Positions 6,840-16,652 are shown, counted from the first letter of the stretch. The stretch: 63,181 nucleotides of DNA from Ardenticatenaceae bacterium (GCA_020634395.1 JACKBU010000028.1:1-63181); one strand, 5' to 3'. The notes: generated from the sequence alone by a model not told the origin. Translations and numbers: made by a program.

Positions 6840-8705
6840 ATGTACGTCATTGGCACCGCAGGCCACGTAGACCACGGCAAATCCACGCTCGTGGAGGCGC
6901 TCACCGGCATTGATCCCGACCGCCTGACCGAAGAGAAAGAGCGGGAAATGACCATCGATCTCGGCTTTGCCTGGCTCAGCCTGGGCGATGGGGAAGAAGT
7001 TGGCGTGGTGGACGTGCCCGGCCACCGCGATTTTATCGAAAACATGCTGGCCGGCGTAGGGGGTATTGACCTGGCCCTGTTTGTGGTGGCCGCCGACGAA
7101 GGGGTGATGCCGCAAACGCGCGAACATTTGGCCATCCTCGACCTGCTAAACGTGCAAAGCGGGGTCGTTGCTCTGACCAAAGTCGACCTCATCGACGACC
7201 CCGACTGGCTGGAACTGGTAACGCTGGACCTCCACGACGTGCTGGCCGGCACAGCCCTGGCCGATGCGCCGATTATGCCGGTATCGGCGCGCACGGGGGC
7301 CGGCCTGGATGAGCTGCGCGCTGTGTTGTGGGAACGGCTCACGGCCGTTTCCCCCCGCCCCGACCTTGCCCGCCCTCGTCTGCCCATCGACCGCGTCTTC
7401 AGTCTGTCCGGCTTTGGCACAGTGGTGACGGGAACTCTAAACGACGGCCGTTTCCGCCTGGGCGACGCCGTCGAAATCCAGCCCAGTGGTTTAAAAGGAC
7501 GCATTCGCGGCCTGCAAACCCACAAAACCAAACTCGAAACCGCCCGCCCCGGCAGCCGCGTGGCCATCAACCTCACCGGCGTCGACCGCGACCAGGTACA
7601 GCGTGGTGACGTGGTGGCCGCGCCCGGCATCCTCAGCGCCACCATTTTGCTGGATGTAACCTATCGCCATCTGGCCGACGCGCCCGCTCCGCTAAAACAC
7701 AACGTCGAAGTGAAGCTGTTCGTCGGCGCAGCCGAGGTGGTGGCACGCACTCGCGTGCTGGGCGCGCCGCAAATCAACCCCGGCGAAGAAGGCTGGCTGC
7801 AGTTGGCGCTGGAGCAGCCGGTGGCCGTGGCGCGTGGTGACCGTTTTATTTTGCGACGGCCGTCGCCGGGGGCAACGCTGGGCGGCGGCAAAGTGCTCGA
7901 TCCGCATCCCGGCCGCCGCCACCGCCGCTTCCGCCCGGAGGTGGTTGCCCGGCTGCAAACCCTGGCCCAGGGCACGCCCTCCGACCTGCTGCTGCAGGCT
8001 TTGGCCCGCCTGGAACCCATAGCCCAATCCAAACTACTGGCCCAATCCGGCCTGGAATCCGGCGAAGCGGCAATGCTGCTGGAAGAGTTGGAGCGCGACA
8101 ACCAGATCGTGCGCCTGGATCAGCAGCTCATGACCCGCGCTGGCTGGCAGCGGCTGCTGGATAAGCTGGTGGAGATCGTCCGCCGTTATCACCAGGATAA
8201 TCCGCTGCGGCTGGGCGTGCCCCGCGAGGAAGCGCGCAGCCGCCTAAAGTTACCGCCGGCCGTGTTCAATCCGCTGGTGGACGAGGCCGTACAGAGCAAT
8301 CTCATCCTGTCTGGCGAGACGACTCTGCGCCTGCCGGGGCACGAAATTGCCTTCACCCCGGCGCAGCAAACGGCCGTCTCCACTTTGCAGCGCCAGATGG
8401 CCGCGGCCGGTATCAATTCGCCCAGTGTGAAGGAGTGTAAGACGGCCGTCGGCGACGCCGTGTATCTGGCACTGCTGGACCTGGGCCAACTGCACCAGCT
8501 CAACGACGACGTGGTCTACGCCGAAGCGCAGTATGAGCAGTTCACCGGGCGAATCGTGCATTATTTGCGGGCGAACGGCCGTATCAACGCCGCCCAGGCC
8601 CGCGATCTGCTGCAAACCAGTCGCAAATACGCTATCGCCTTGCTGGAACACCTGGACGATATTAAAGTCACCCGGCGAGTCGGCGACGACCGGGTGCTAG
8701 CATAG
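6840..8705 (+). CDS. selB: Selenocysteine-specific translation elongation factor SelB
   Basis: A 621-residue translational GTPase. The N-terminus has G1 GHVDHGKS (residues 9-16), a DVPGH G3 motif near residue 58 and a TKVD G4 motif near 118. Two beta-barrel domains and a C-terminal region of winged-helix repeats (about 380-621) follow; the latter bind the SECIS hairpin in this family. SelB brings Sec-tRNA(Sec) to UGA codons. Length and order match bacterial SelB rather than EF-Tu or IF2. No selA, selC, selD or obvious selenoprotein is in the window, so the rest of the system must lie elsewhere. ATG at 6840 follows a repetitive AGCTAACAGCTCC leader with a weak ribosome site. Confidence 0.93.
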   Translation: MYVIGTAGHVDHGKSTLVEALTGIDPDRLTEEKEREMTIDLGFAWLSLGDGEEVGVVDVPGHRDFIENMLAGVGGIDLALFVVAADEGVMPQTREHLAILDLLNVQSGVVALTKVDLIDDPDWLELVTLDLHDVLAGTALADAPIMPVSARTGAGLDELRAVLWERLTAVSPRPDLARPRLPIDRVFSLSGFGTVVTGTLNDGRFRLGDAVEIQPSGLKGRIRGLQTHKTKLETARPGSRVAINLTGVDRDQVQRGDVVAAPGILSATILLDVTYRHLADAPAPLKHNVEVKLFVGAAEVVARTRVLGAPQINPGEEGWLQLALEQPVAVARGDRFILRRPSPGATLGGGKVLDPHPGRRHRRFRPEVVARLQTLAQGTPSDLLLQALARLEPIAQSKLLAQSGLESGEAAMLLEELERDNQIVRLDQQLMTRAGWQRLLDKLVEIVRRYHQDNPLRLGVPREEARSRLKLPPAVFNPLVDEAVQSNLILSGETTLRLPGHEIAFTPAQQTAVSTLQRQMAAAGINSPSVKECKTAVGDAVYLALLDLGQLHQLNDDVVYAEAQYEQFTGRIVHYLRANGRINAAQARDLLQTSRKYAIALLEHLDDIKVTRRVGDDRVLA

Positions 8706-8712
8706 GCCTTGG

Positions 8713-9675
8713 TTAGCCAGCCGCCGGAGCCACCAGCCGCTGGGCCGTAAAATGATCTGTGATCAGGATGTTGATCCATCCCCCGCGCAAAGCGCCGCGA
8801 ATGGCATCTTGTTTGCGCCGCCCGCCGGCCACGCCGACGGCTCTTTCAGCCTGTCGCAGCTGCTCCAACCCCATCGAGACCACGCGATTGTCCAGAGGGG
8901 TTTGTACGGGACGGCCGTCTTCGTCAAAAAAGTGAAGCAGGATGTCACCAACGGCCCCCTGACCTCGCAATAAATCCTGTTCCTCTGCCGTGAAAATATT
9001 ACCGCTGTCGGCCAACAACTCCGACGGCTCCACCGCCCCAATTCCCACCAGCGCCAGACTCACTTTATCAAACAACGACATGGCTGCCTGCACATACTGG
9101 TCGGCCAATAGAACTTGCAGCATCGCTTCGGACCCCACCACGCCTGGTGCGGGCAAAAATGTAGCTGTGCCATGCACCAGATTGGCAAAGCGGCTGGTAA
9201 GCCGCGCCGCGTGAATTTCAGCTGCCGGGTTCCCAATCCCCCCTAAAATTTGCACCACCTGAACGCCGTTTTTGCGCGGCGTCTGATGCATGGCGTCTAC
9301 CAGCGCCAGCAGCGTGGCGCTCCAGGAAGACAGGCCAATCACTTCGTCAGGCTTGATGGTGGATTCGACGTAATAGGCGGCCGCCGCGCCCAGGTCACGT
9401 TGGATAATTTGCTCATCATCGCGCACGCTATCCACCACGATGGCGTCACGCAAATTGTAACTGGCCGCCAACTGCTCTTCTAATTCTGTATAAACCCCTT
9501 GAGGGGCGCTGACGGAAATGCGCACAATGCCCTCTTCGCGCGCCCGACTAAACAAGCGGGAAATAGTCGCCTGCGATAGGCCCAATTGTTGGGCAATTTC
9601 GGACTGCCGCATGTCGCGTTCGTAATACATATGCGCAACACGGGTCATCAATCTAAGTTCGTCAATCCGAGCCAT
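8713..9675 (-). CDS. SorC-family sugar-responsive transcriptional regulator
   Basis: About 320 residues from ATG 9675, which has the ribosome site AAAGGTGAGG just upstream; an earlier in-frame ATG at 9774 would run through the promoter region. The N-terminal helix-turn-helix (about residues 18-45, RQSEIAQQLGLSQATISRL) is followed by the SorC/CggR-type effector domain. That domain has a phosphosugar-isomerase-like fold and senses phosphorylated sugars. It is divergent from the transketolase-kinase-ABC operon at 9805, with 129 bases between starts, so it most likely controls that operon. Repressor or activator mode cannot be read from sequence. Confidence 0.88.
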   Translation of the reverse strand: MARIDELRLMTRVAHMYYERDMRQSEIAQQLGLSQATISRLFSRAREEGIVRISVSAPQGVYTELEEQLAASYNLRDAIVVDSVRDDEQIIQRDLGAAAAYYVESTIKPDEVIGLSSWSATLLALVDAMHQTPRKNGVQVVQILGGIGNPAAEIHAARLTSRFANLVHGTATFLPAPGVVGSEAMLQVLLADQYVQAAMSLFDKVSLALVGIGAVEPSELLADSGNIFTAEEQDLLRGQGAVGDILLHFFDEDGRPVQTPLDNRVVSMGLEQLRQAERAVGVAGGRRKQDAIRGALRGGWINILITDHFTAQRLVAPAAG

Positions 9676-9703
9676 ATGTACCTCACCTTTGGGCAAACTT
9701 GTA

Positions 9704-9732
9704 TTGACAAAAGCGAATTTATCGTGTAATCT
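9704..9732 (+). promoter_or_regulatory. Promoter of the sugar operon
   Basis: TTGACA (9704-9709) and TAATCT (9727-9732) have an ideal 17-base spacer. They lie 70-100 bases before the transketolase ATG and are the best sigma-70-type match in the regulator/operon intergenic region. Confidence 0.6.
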
Positions 9733-9759
9733 GACTATGTATGAAATAATATCGCATGC

Positions 9760-9773
9760 TGAATAATTATTCA
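9760..9773. promoter_or_regulatory. Candidate operator palindrome for the SorC regulator
   Basis: TGAATAATTATTCA is a perfect 14-base palindrome about 28 bases downstream of the predicted -10. A regulator bound there would block early transcription. Assignment to the adjacent SorC protein is inference from position. Confidence 0.45.
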
Positions 9774-9804
9774 AGAGCTAATTTACGGTAGTTGAGAAAA
9801 TGAA

Positions 9805-10659
9805 ATGCTCCAACCAATCTCTAAAACACTAGAGCTTAAGTCAATCCAATACCGGCGAAAAATCCTGACGATAATTAAACAGGCGAATTCCGGACATACG
9901 GGCGGCAGCCTGTCGGCCGTGGATATTTTGAACGTATTGTACAACCATGTTATGAACGTGTCGCCAGAGAATTTTCAGGACACGAACCGGGATCGGTTTA
10001 TTCAGAGCAAGGGCCACTCGGTGGAGGCGCTGTACGTGGTGCTGGCCGACAAAGGCTTTTACCCGGAGGCGGCGCTGGACACATTGAACCAGTACGGTTC
10101 GCATTTTATTGGGCACCCAACGCGAAAGGTGAATGGAATAGAGCAGAATACCGGCGCTTTGGGACACGGGCTGCCTATTGCCGTGGGCACCGCTCTGGCC
10201 GCGAAAAAAGACGGCCGTTCCTACCGCGTCTTCACCCTCTTGGGCGATGGCGAACTGGAAGAAGGCTCAAACTGGGAAGCCTCCATGAGCGCCGCCCACT
10301 ACGGGCTGGACAACCTGGTGGTGATTGTAGACTACAACGGACTGCAAATCACCGGCCGGGTGGAAACGGTAACAGGCATCACTAACTTACGCGAGAAATT
10401 TACGGCCTTCGGTTATGCCGTGCGCGAAGTGAACGGCAACAGCATCCCGGAACTGATAGCTGTTTTTGCACAGCTGCCTTTTGAAGCGGGCAAGCCCAAC
10501 CTTGTACTGGCCCACACCACCAAAGGAAAAGGCATCAGCTTCATTGAGAATCAGGTAGACTGGCACCACCACGTACCGACAGACGCGGAGTTTGCCACAG
10601 CCATGGCCGAATTAGACACGGCACAGGCTGCCTGGGGGGCGAGCAATGGAACCTGGTAA
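9805..10659 (+). CDS. Transketolase, N-terminal (TPP-binding) subunit
   Basis: 284 residues, equal to the first third of a full transketolase. The thiamine diphosphate motif GDGELEEGSNWEASMSAA lies around residues 148-165 and ends with the usual DYN. Histidines SGHTGG and KGHS lie near residues 29-34 and 70-73. The enzyme moves two-carbon ketol units between sugar phosphates in the cytoplasm. It is the first gene of the operon and overlaps the C-terminal subunit by 14 bases, so the two are produced together. Split transketolases with a FGGY kinase and an isomerase are known from dedicated pathways such as D-apiose (apulose-4-phosphate transketolase) breakdown. Whether this is general or pathway-specific is not decided. 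Confidence 0.9.
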   Translation: MLQPISKTLELKSIQYRRKILTIIKQANSGHTGGSLSAVDILNVLYNHVMNVSPENFQDTNRDRFIQSKGHSVEALYVVLADKGFYPEAALDTLNQYGSHFIGHPTRKVNGIEQNTGALGHGLPIAVGTALAAKKDGRSYRVFTLLGDGELEEGSNWEASMSAAHYGLDNLVVIVDYNGLQITGRVETVTGITNLREKFTAFGYAVREVNGNSIPELIAVFAQLPFEAGKPNLVLAHTTKGKGISFIENQVDWHHHVPTDAEFATAMAELDTAQAAWGASNGTW

Positions 10660-11602
10660 AGCAAATCTGGAAGTGTTCGCTGCCACGCTGCTCCGCTTGG
10701 CGCAGGCGGACCCCGACATTCTCGTGGTTACCAGCGATTCGCGGGGTTCGGGCAAACTGACTCCTTTTGCCAAAGCGTTGCCGGAGCAAATTGTGGAAAT
10801 CGGCATTGCCGAGCAAAATCTGGTTGGCGTATCGGCCGGGCTGGCATCGGCGGGCAAAAAGGTCTTTGCTGTGTCACCGGCCTGCTTTCTAACGGCGCGC
10901 GGGCTGGAACAGATTAAGAACGACGTCGCCTATTCAGACAATCCGGTGAAAGTGGTGGGCATTAGCGCCGGGGTAAGCTACGGCGCGCTGGGCACGACGC
11001 ACCATTCGCTGCACGACCTGGCTGTCCTTCAAGCCATTAACAACATCGACATTGTGGTGCCGGCGGATAATTTTGAGACGCAGATGGTGATTGAAACGGC
11101 CGTTTCCCACCCCCGCCCCCTTTACATCCGTTTTGGCAAGGCCGCCATGCCCCACCTGCACGCCCCGGACGTCCACTTTGAGATCGGCAAGGCCATCACC
11201 CTGGCCACAGGTGACGACGTGACTTTCATCGCCATCGGCGAAACGGTGCCGCGGGCGGTGCAGGCCAGCCACCTGCTGGCCGCACAGGGCATCGCCGCCG
11301 GGGTGATGAGCATGCATACCTTGAAGCCGCTAGACGAAACGGCCGTGCTCCACGCCGCTCGCCATTCTCAGGCGATCATCACCGTAGAAGAACACAGCGT
11401 TTATGGCGGGCTGGGCAGCACCGTCGCCGCCTTGCTGATGCAGAATCGTCTCAGTTTGCCCTTCAAAATCGTGGGGATTCCGGATGAATACACCGTTACC
11501 GGCAGCCAGAACGAGATTTTTGCCCACTACGGCATCACCGGCGAAGGCTTGGCCGACACCGCCCAACAGCTGTTGGCTGCCCCGGTAAAAGTTGGGATGT
11601 AA
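10646..11602 (+). CDS. Transketolase, C-terminal (Pyr) subunit
   Basis: 318 residues covering the pyrimidine-binding and C-terminal transketolase domains. GIAEQNLVGVSAGLA (about residues 53-67) contains the glutamate that activates the thiazolium. YIRFGKAAMP precedes the C-terminal domain with VEEHSVYGGLGS. It pairs with the gene just upstream to form an alpha2beta2 enzyme, as in other split transketolases. The ATG at 10646 lies inside the upstream gene, indicating translational coupling. Confidence 0.9.
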   Translation: MEPGKANLEVFAATLLRLAQADPDILVVTSDSRGSGKLTPFAKALPEQIVEIGIAEQNLVGVSAGLASAGKKVFAVSPACFLTARGLEQIKNDVAYSDNPVKVVGISAGVSYGALGTTHHSLHDLAVLQAINNIDIVVPADNFETQMVIETAVSHPRPLYIRFGKAAMPHLHAPDVHFEIGKAITLATGDDVTFIAIGETVPRAVQASHLLAAQGIAAGVMSMHTLKPLDETAVLHAARHSQAIITVEEHSVYGGLGSTVAALLMQNRLSLPFKIVGIPDEYTVTGSQNEIFAHYGITGEGLADTAQQLLAAPVKVGM

Positions 11603-11623
11603 GCACATCGGAGAACTGGTTTT

Positions 11624-13114
11624 GTGAAAACCATCTTGGCGATTGACCAGAGCACTTCGGCGACGAAGGCGATTCTATTTAGTGAAGGGGGCGAGCTGCT
11701 GGATAAAACGGCCGTTTCCCACACCCAGCTCTATCCCCAGCCCGGCTGGGTAGAGCACGACGCGGACGAAATTTACCGCAATACGCTGCAGGCTGTCTCC
11801 GATTTGCTGGCGCGCAACCCGGCAAAGGTAGACAGCTTGCTTTGCCTCAGCCTGACCAATCAGCGCGAAACCATCGTTGTTTTCGACAAAGCCAGCGGCG
11901 AGCCTCTGCACAATGCCATCGTCTGGCAGTGCCGCCGGGGCGGAGCCATCTGCGCGGAAATGGAAGCCGCCGGGCACGGTGAACTGGTGCGCCAGCGCAC
12001 CGGCCTGAAGATAGATACCTACTTCCCTGCCTCTAAACTCACCTGGCTCTTAAACGAGCGCCCCAACCTGCACCAAAGACTCGTCGCTGGTGAGGCGCTG
12101 ATCGGTACCATCGATACCTATCTGATCTACCGGCTGACGCACGGCCGTGTCTTCGCCACCGACCAGACTAACGCGTCCCGCACGCTGCTGTTCGACATTC
12201 ATAAAATGGCCTGGGATGCGGAGCTGTGTGCGCTTTTCGGCGTGCCGCAGGTGGCGCTGGCCGAGGTGCGTGACAGCAACGCCTGCTTCGGCGAGACCGA
12301 TTTTGGCGGTTTGCTGGCCCAGCCGCTGCCCATCTTCGGCGTGATGGGCGATTCGCAGGCGGCGTTGTTTGCCCAGCGGTGCATCACGCCGGGCAGCGCC
12401 AAAGTGACGTTCGGTACTGGGTCTTCGGTACTATTGAACATTGGGCCGCAGGTGGCATATTCAGACAATGGCCTGGTAACGGCCGTGGCCTGGGTGCTCA
12501 ACGGTCAGCCGACTTACGCGCTAGAAGGCATTACCAACTTCACCGGGGCCACCATCGCCTGGCTGCGCGACCAACTGGGCCTGATTCAGACAGTGGAAGA
12601 GACGGAAGCGCTGGCCACGGCCGTGGCCGATAACGGCGGCGTTTACCTGGTCCCGGCTTTTGTGGGCCTCAGTGCCCCCTACTGGCAGCCGCAGGCGCGC
12701 GCGGCCATCGTTGGCCTGACGCCGGCCAGCACCAAAGCCCACGTCGTGCGCGCCGCGTTGGAAGGCATCGCCTACACCATTCGCGACGTGCTGGACCTAA
12801 TGGCCCAGGACGGCGGCGTCGCGTTGCAGCACGTCCACGCCGACGGCGGCGCGATCCACAACCATTTTCTGATGCAGTTTGTGGCCGATATGACCCGGCT
12901 TCCCCTGCGGGCCGCTAATCTGCCGGAGCTTTCGGCGCTGGGCGCGGTGTTCGCCGGAACTCTGGGTCTGGGCGTGTACGGTTCCACAGCGGAGGTTGCC
13001 GCCCTGGCGCATGGGTACGTGGAATACCAACCGGTGATGGAAACGGCCGTGGCCCAAGACTTATACACCGGCTGGCAGCGCGCCATCAGGCAGGTATTAG
13101 CGGGTGGCGCGTAG
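11624..13114 (+). CDS. FGGY-family carbohydrate kinase, glycerol-kinase-like
   Basis: 496 residues, starting with GTG at 11624 behind a CGGAG ribosome site. The FGGY order is clear: an ATP-loop start (LAIDQSTSATKA), TNQRETIVV near residue 83, GTIDTYLIYRLTHG, GDSQAALFAQ, and the FGTGSSVLLNIG phosphate loop. Overall it is closest to glycerol kinase, and the Arg-Glu pair and the catalytic Asp are kept. The glycerol-contacting Gln after that Asp (GDQQ in GlpK) is Ser here (GDSQ), so another polyol or ketose is the likelier substrate. In this operon it would phosphorylate the ketose made by the isomerase before transketolase cleavage. Confidence 0.85.
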   Translation: MKTILAIDQSTSATKAILFSEGGELLDKTAVSHTQLYPQPGWVEHDADEIYRNTLQAVSDLLARNPAKVDSLLCLSLTNQRETIVVFDKASGEPLHNAIVWQCRRGGAICAEMEAAGHGELVRQRTGLKIDTYFPASKLTWLLNERPNLHQRLVAGEALIGTIDTYLIYRLTHGRVFATDQTNASRTLLFDIHKMAWDAELCALFGVPQVALAEVRDSNACFGETDFGGLLAQPLPIFGVMGDSQAALFAQRCITPGSAKVTFGTGSSVLLNIGPQVAYSDNGLVTAVAWVLNGQPTYALEGITNFTGATIAWLRDQLGLIQTVEETEALATAVADNGGVYLVPAFVGLSAPYWQPQARAAIVGLTPASTKAHVVRAALEGIAYTIRDVLDLMAQDGGVALQHVHADGGAIHNHFLMQFVADMTRLPLRAANLPELSALGAVFAGTLGLGVYGSTAEVAALAHGYVEYQPVMETAVAQDLYTGWQRAIRQVLAGGA

Positions 13115-13183
13115 CGGACCGCAAGACGATTCATCCGCTGCCGGCCACCGGCCACCCGCATCAATAGCTTTGGAGAGGAGAGT

Positions 13184-13834
13184 ATGAAGAGGAGATTACC
13201 GTGGTTTAGCTTATTCCTGGCAGGCGTTCTTCTGACGGCATGCACCATCGTGCCTATCGCAGAAATGGAGCAAATCCAGCAAAGCGAAACGTTTGACCCC
13301 GTCACCTACGTGGACGGTATCTGGGAAAATCAGGTAGTGCCCACCATTCAGGAGAAAGCGCAAGATTTGCCCACCGTTTTGGGCGCCATCGAATCCAATC
13401 TAACCGAGGCGGGCGACCAGTACGCCACCATTTCGCAGAGCGGCGCGCTGAATTTTGTGGTGAAGGGCCAGGGGACGGTGACCGAGGTCAATACGGAATC
13501 GCGCAACGGCACGGCCGTTCTCCAACTTGACGGCTACGATGGTCCGGTGACCGTGATTATGCAAGTTGGCCCCCTGGTGCGCGGCGATGGCGTGCGCGAC
13601 GGCGTCGGCTTCATTGAGTTTGGCAATTTCAAAGAGCAAACCGAGTTTGGACAGGTATCCAAAGAACTCAACCAGCGCGTTGCCGACGACGTGCTGAGCG
13701 GCCTGGACCTGACCACGCTGGCGGGCAAGAAGGTCGCATTTGACGGCGTGTTCACCATTCGGACCACCAATCAGACCAACATTGATCTCAGCGAAGTCGT
13801 CATCACCCCGGTCATCCTGAACGTGGAGGGGTAG
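13184..13834 (+). CDS. DUF2291 predicted periplasmic lipoprotein
   Basis: 216 residues. A lipoprotein signal with LTACTIVP puts the lipidated Cys near residue 20, after a basic, hydrophobic N-terminus. The remainder matches DUF2291, a family found almost only beside ribose-type ABC transporters; the central VKGQGTVTEVN and GVGFIEFGNF segments are typical. It would sit on the outer face of the membrane next to the importer. Its biochemical role is not known. It is separated from the kinase by about 70 bases with its own GGAGAGGAGAG ribosome site, and is followed four bases later by the ATPase gene. Confidence 0.8.
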   Translation: MKRRLPWFSLFLAGVLLTACTIVPIAEMEQIQQSETFDPVTYVDGIWENQVVPTIQEKAQDLPTVLGAIESNLTEAGDQYATISQSGALNFVVKGQGTVTEVNTESRNGTAVLQLDGYDGPVTVIMQVGPLVRGDGVRDGVGFIEFGNFKEQTEFGQVSKELNQRVADDVLSGLDLTTLAGKKVAFDGVFTIRTTNQTNIDLSEVVITPVILNVEG

Positions 13835-13838
13835 CCCC

Positions 13839-15452
13839 ATGACTGTTGCAACCACGAATTCTCCCGCAGAGGCCGAGACTGTCACCGCCCTCCCCCCAGA
13901 CGAGATCATCATGCGCGCGGTGGGGATGACCAAATTGTTTCCCGGCACGGTAGCCCTGGATCACGTCGATTTCAACGTGTACCGGGGCAAAGTCAATGTG
14001 CTGGTCGGCGAGAACGGTGCCGGCAAATCGACGCTGATGAAAATTTTGGCCGGGGTGTACCAACCTACGGAAGGCCAGCTTTTGCTGGAAGGCCAGCCCG
14101 TGACCATCAAAAACCCGCTGGATGCCGCCCGCCAGGGCATTGGCATTATTTACCAGGAGATGAATCTTTTCCCGAATCTGAACGTGATGGAGAACATCTT
14201 CATGGCGCGGGAAATGACGAACGGCCGTCTCGTCATCGACAAAAAAGCGCAAATCGCCCAAACCGAGGCTCTGCTCCAACGCCTGCGCCAATCCATCAAA
14301 CCAGACGATCTGGTGGCCGATTTACGCATCGGCCAGCAGCAGATCGTGGAAATTGCCAAGGCGCTGGCCCAGGATGCCCGCATCCTCATCATGGACGAGC
14401 CGACGTCGGCGCTGAGCACGGCCGAGGTGGAAGTGCTGTTTGAGGTGATCAATGATCTGAAAGCCAACGGCGTGTCTGTCATTTACATTTCCCACAAGCT
14501 GGATGAACTGCTGCAAATTGGCGATTACGTGACAGTGCTGCGCGACGGCCGTCTGGTAGACGAAAAGCCCGCCGGCCAGATCGACGTCTCCTGGATTATC
14601 GAGCAAATGGTCGGGCGCAACCCCGCCTCCCTCTTCCAGGGCCGCGACCACGAAGTGGGCGACGCCCTGCTGCGTGTCGAAGACCTAACGCTGCCGCGGG
14701 TGGGCGGCGGCTACACGGTGGATCATGTGTCGTTTACGCTGCGCCAGGGGGAAATCCTGGGCATTTACGGCCTGATGGGGGCCGGCCGGTCGGAGCTGTT
14801 TGAATGTCTGGCCGGGGTGCGCCAGGGAGCGACCGGGCGGGTATGGCTGGATGGGGAAGAAGTGACGGCCGGGACGGTAGACGGCCGTATCAAACTCGGC
14901 ATGTACCTGGTCCCCGAAGACCGGCAACGCGACGGCCTCGTCCAGACCATGTCGGTTGCCGACAACATGCTCTTGCCCAGCCTGCGCCAATACCTCAACC
15001 GCTTTGTCCTCTCCCGCAAAAAAGAAAAAGAAGCCGTCACCAAATCCATCAAAAATCTGTCGGTCAAGGTGGCCAACCCCAACCAGCTCATCACCTCGCT
15101 CAGCGGCGGCAATCAGCAAAAAGTCGTCGTCGCCAAAAGCCTGCTTACGTCGCCCAAGGTCCTGCTGCTCGATGAGCCCTCGCGCGGCATCGACGTGGCC
15201 GCCAAGTCGGAAATCTTCGAAATCATGAGCCGTCTGGCCGGCGAAGGATACGGCATTCTGTTCATTTCTTCGGAATTAAAAGAGATCCTGGCGATGTCAG
15301 ACCGCATCCTCGTCATGTCCAAAGGCCAGATCACCGGCGAATTCGCCAAGGCAACAGCCACAGAAGAAGATCTGGTCGCGGCTTCGGCCGTCGGCCACGG
15401 CCTCGCCAACTACAAAAACGGTAACGGAGGTAATTCCCATGACCCAAGCTAA
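13839..15452 (+). CDS. Sugar ABC transporter ATPase (RbsA type, two ABC domains)
   Basis: 537 residues with two nucleotide-binding domains. Domain 1 has Walker A GENGAGKST near residues 60-68, signature-like DLRIGQQQ and Walker B ILIMDEPTSAL. Domain 2 has a degenerate Walker A, GLMGAGRSE, and an intact signature LSGGNQQK with VLLLDEPSRGID. An inactive second P-loop with conserved signature is the rule in RbsA/MglA/XylG. It energises import with the permease that overlaps it by 14 bases (15439). The cargo is a pentose-like sugar by family. Confidence 0.92.
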   Translation: MTVATTNSPAEAETVTALPPDEIIMRAVGMTKLFPGTVALDHVDFNVYRGKVNVLVGENGAGKSTLMKILAGVYQPTEGQLLLEGQPVTIKNPLDAARQGIGIIYQEMNLFPNLNVMENIFMAREMTNGRLVIDKKAQIAQTEALLQRLRQSIKPDDLVADLRIGQQQIVEIAKALAQDARILIMDEPTSALSTAEVEVLFEVINDLKANGVSVIYISHKLDELLQIGDYVTVLRDGRLVDEKPAGQIDVSWIIEQMVGRNPASLFQGRDHEVGDALLRVEDLTLPRVGGGYTVDHVSFTLRQGEILGIYGLMGAGRSELFECLAGVRQGATGRVWLDGEEVTAGTVDGRIKLGMYLVPEDRQRDGLVQTMSVADNMLLPSLRQYLNRFVLSRKKEKEAVTKSIKNLSVKVANPNQLITSLSGGNQQKVVVAKSLLTSPKVLLLDEPSRGIDVAAKSEIFEIMSRLAGEGYGILFISSELKEILAMSDRILVMSKGQITGEFAKATATEEDLVAASAVGHGLANYKNGNGGNSHDPS

Positions 15453-16509
15453 CCCCACTGTCGTCGCCAAACGACGGCTCACCGGCCTGGACATCCAGGA
15501 AATTTTGCTGCGCGGGCGCGCCTTCATCGCGCTGATCGTACTCATCGTCGTGTTTTCGCTGCTCAATTCGACATTTCTCACGCCCGCCAACATCGTCATC
15601 ATGGCCAAACACGTTGCTATCAACGCCATCCTGGGCATTGGCATGACCTTCGTCATTCTCACCGGCGGGATTGACCTGTCCGTCGGCTCCCTCGTCGGCC
15701 TGGCGGCCATGATCGCCGGCGGCCTGATCAACGAAGGTCTGGTGCTGCCTATGTTTGGCGTCATCGTCTACTTCCACGTCTGGGCCATTATTCTGATCAG
15801 CCTACTGGTGGGCGCGTTGCTGGGAGCCATTAACGGCCTCATTATCACCCGCTTTAACGTCGCGCCCTTCATCGCCACGCTGGGTATGTTATACGCCGCC
15901 CGCGGGTTGGCCCTGCTGCGCTCCAACGGCAACACGTTCCCCAACCTGGTCGGCCGCCCCGAACTGGGCAACACCGGCTTTCCCATCCTCGGCTCCGGCG
16001 AATTTCTGTCGGTCAACTATTCCATCTGGCTGATGATTATCTTTGCGGCCGTCGCCGCCTTTGTGGCCGCCAAAACACCGTTCGGCCGTCAGGTGTATGC
16101 CATTGGCGGCAACGAGCGCGCGGCGGAGCTTTCCGGTGTGCGCGTGAAGCGCGTCAAGACCATCGTCTATATGATCTCCGGTTTCTGCGCTGCTATGGTC
16201 GGTCTGATTATTGCCTCGCAGTTGGTAGCTGCTCATCCGGCCACGGGGACCTTTTTTGAATTGAACGCCATCGCGGCCGTGGTTTTGGGCGGCACGTCGC
16301 TTTCTGGCGGGCGCGGCAGCATCGGCGGCACGATCATCGGTGCGTTTGTCATTGGCGTCCTGGGCGATGGCCTGATTGGACTGGGCGTTTCTTCGTTCTG
16401 GCAGCAGGTCATCAAGGGCGCGGTCATTGTCCTGGCGGTCATTATCGATCAGGTCCAGGTGCGGATGCAGGAGCGGGCGGCTTTGCAGCGTCAGCAGCAG
16501 GCTGTCTGA
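15439..16509 (+). CDS. Sugar ABC transporter permease (RbsC type)
   Basis: 356 residues, about eight to ten membrane helices, BPD_transp_2 family. GIGMTFVILTGGIDLSVGS and GGNERAAELSGVRV are the family signatures of ribose/xylose-type permeases, the latter near the cytoplasmic coupling loop. The start overlaps the ATPase gene. It forms a homodimer channel with the ATPase and receives substrate from the triple-domain binding protein downstream. Confidence 0.92.
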   Translation: MTQANPTVVAKRRLTGLDIQEILLRGRAFIALIVLIVVFSLLNSTFLTPANIVIMAKHVAINAILGIGMTFVILTGGIDLSVGSLVGLAAMIAGGLINEGLVLPMFGVIVYFHVWAIILISLLVGALLGAINGLIITRFNVAPFIATLGMLYAARGLALLRSNGNTFPNLVGRPELGNTGFPILGSGEFLSVNYSIWLMIIFAAVAAFVAAKTPFGRQVYAIGGNERAAELSGVRVKRVKTIVYMISGFCAAMVGLIIASQLVAAHPATGTFFELNAIAAVVLGGTSLSGGRGSIGGTIIGAFVIGVLGDGLIGLGVSSFWQQVIKGAVIVLAVIIDQVQVRMQERAALQRQQQAV

Positions 16510-16652
16510 TTGGGCTATGTATCTTTGTTCCTGTGTTTCTTTGTAACCCGTTCTTCCACAGGAGGTGAGTGACAAGACAAGAACTCGAAGTGAAGAGCAA
16601 GAAAATTTACCAACTGAACCCATTTCAAAAATTAGCTAAGAGGAGAATCTAC

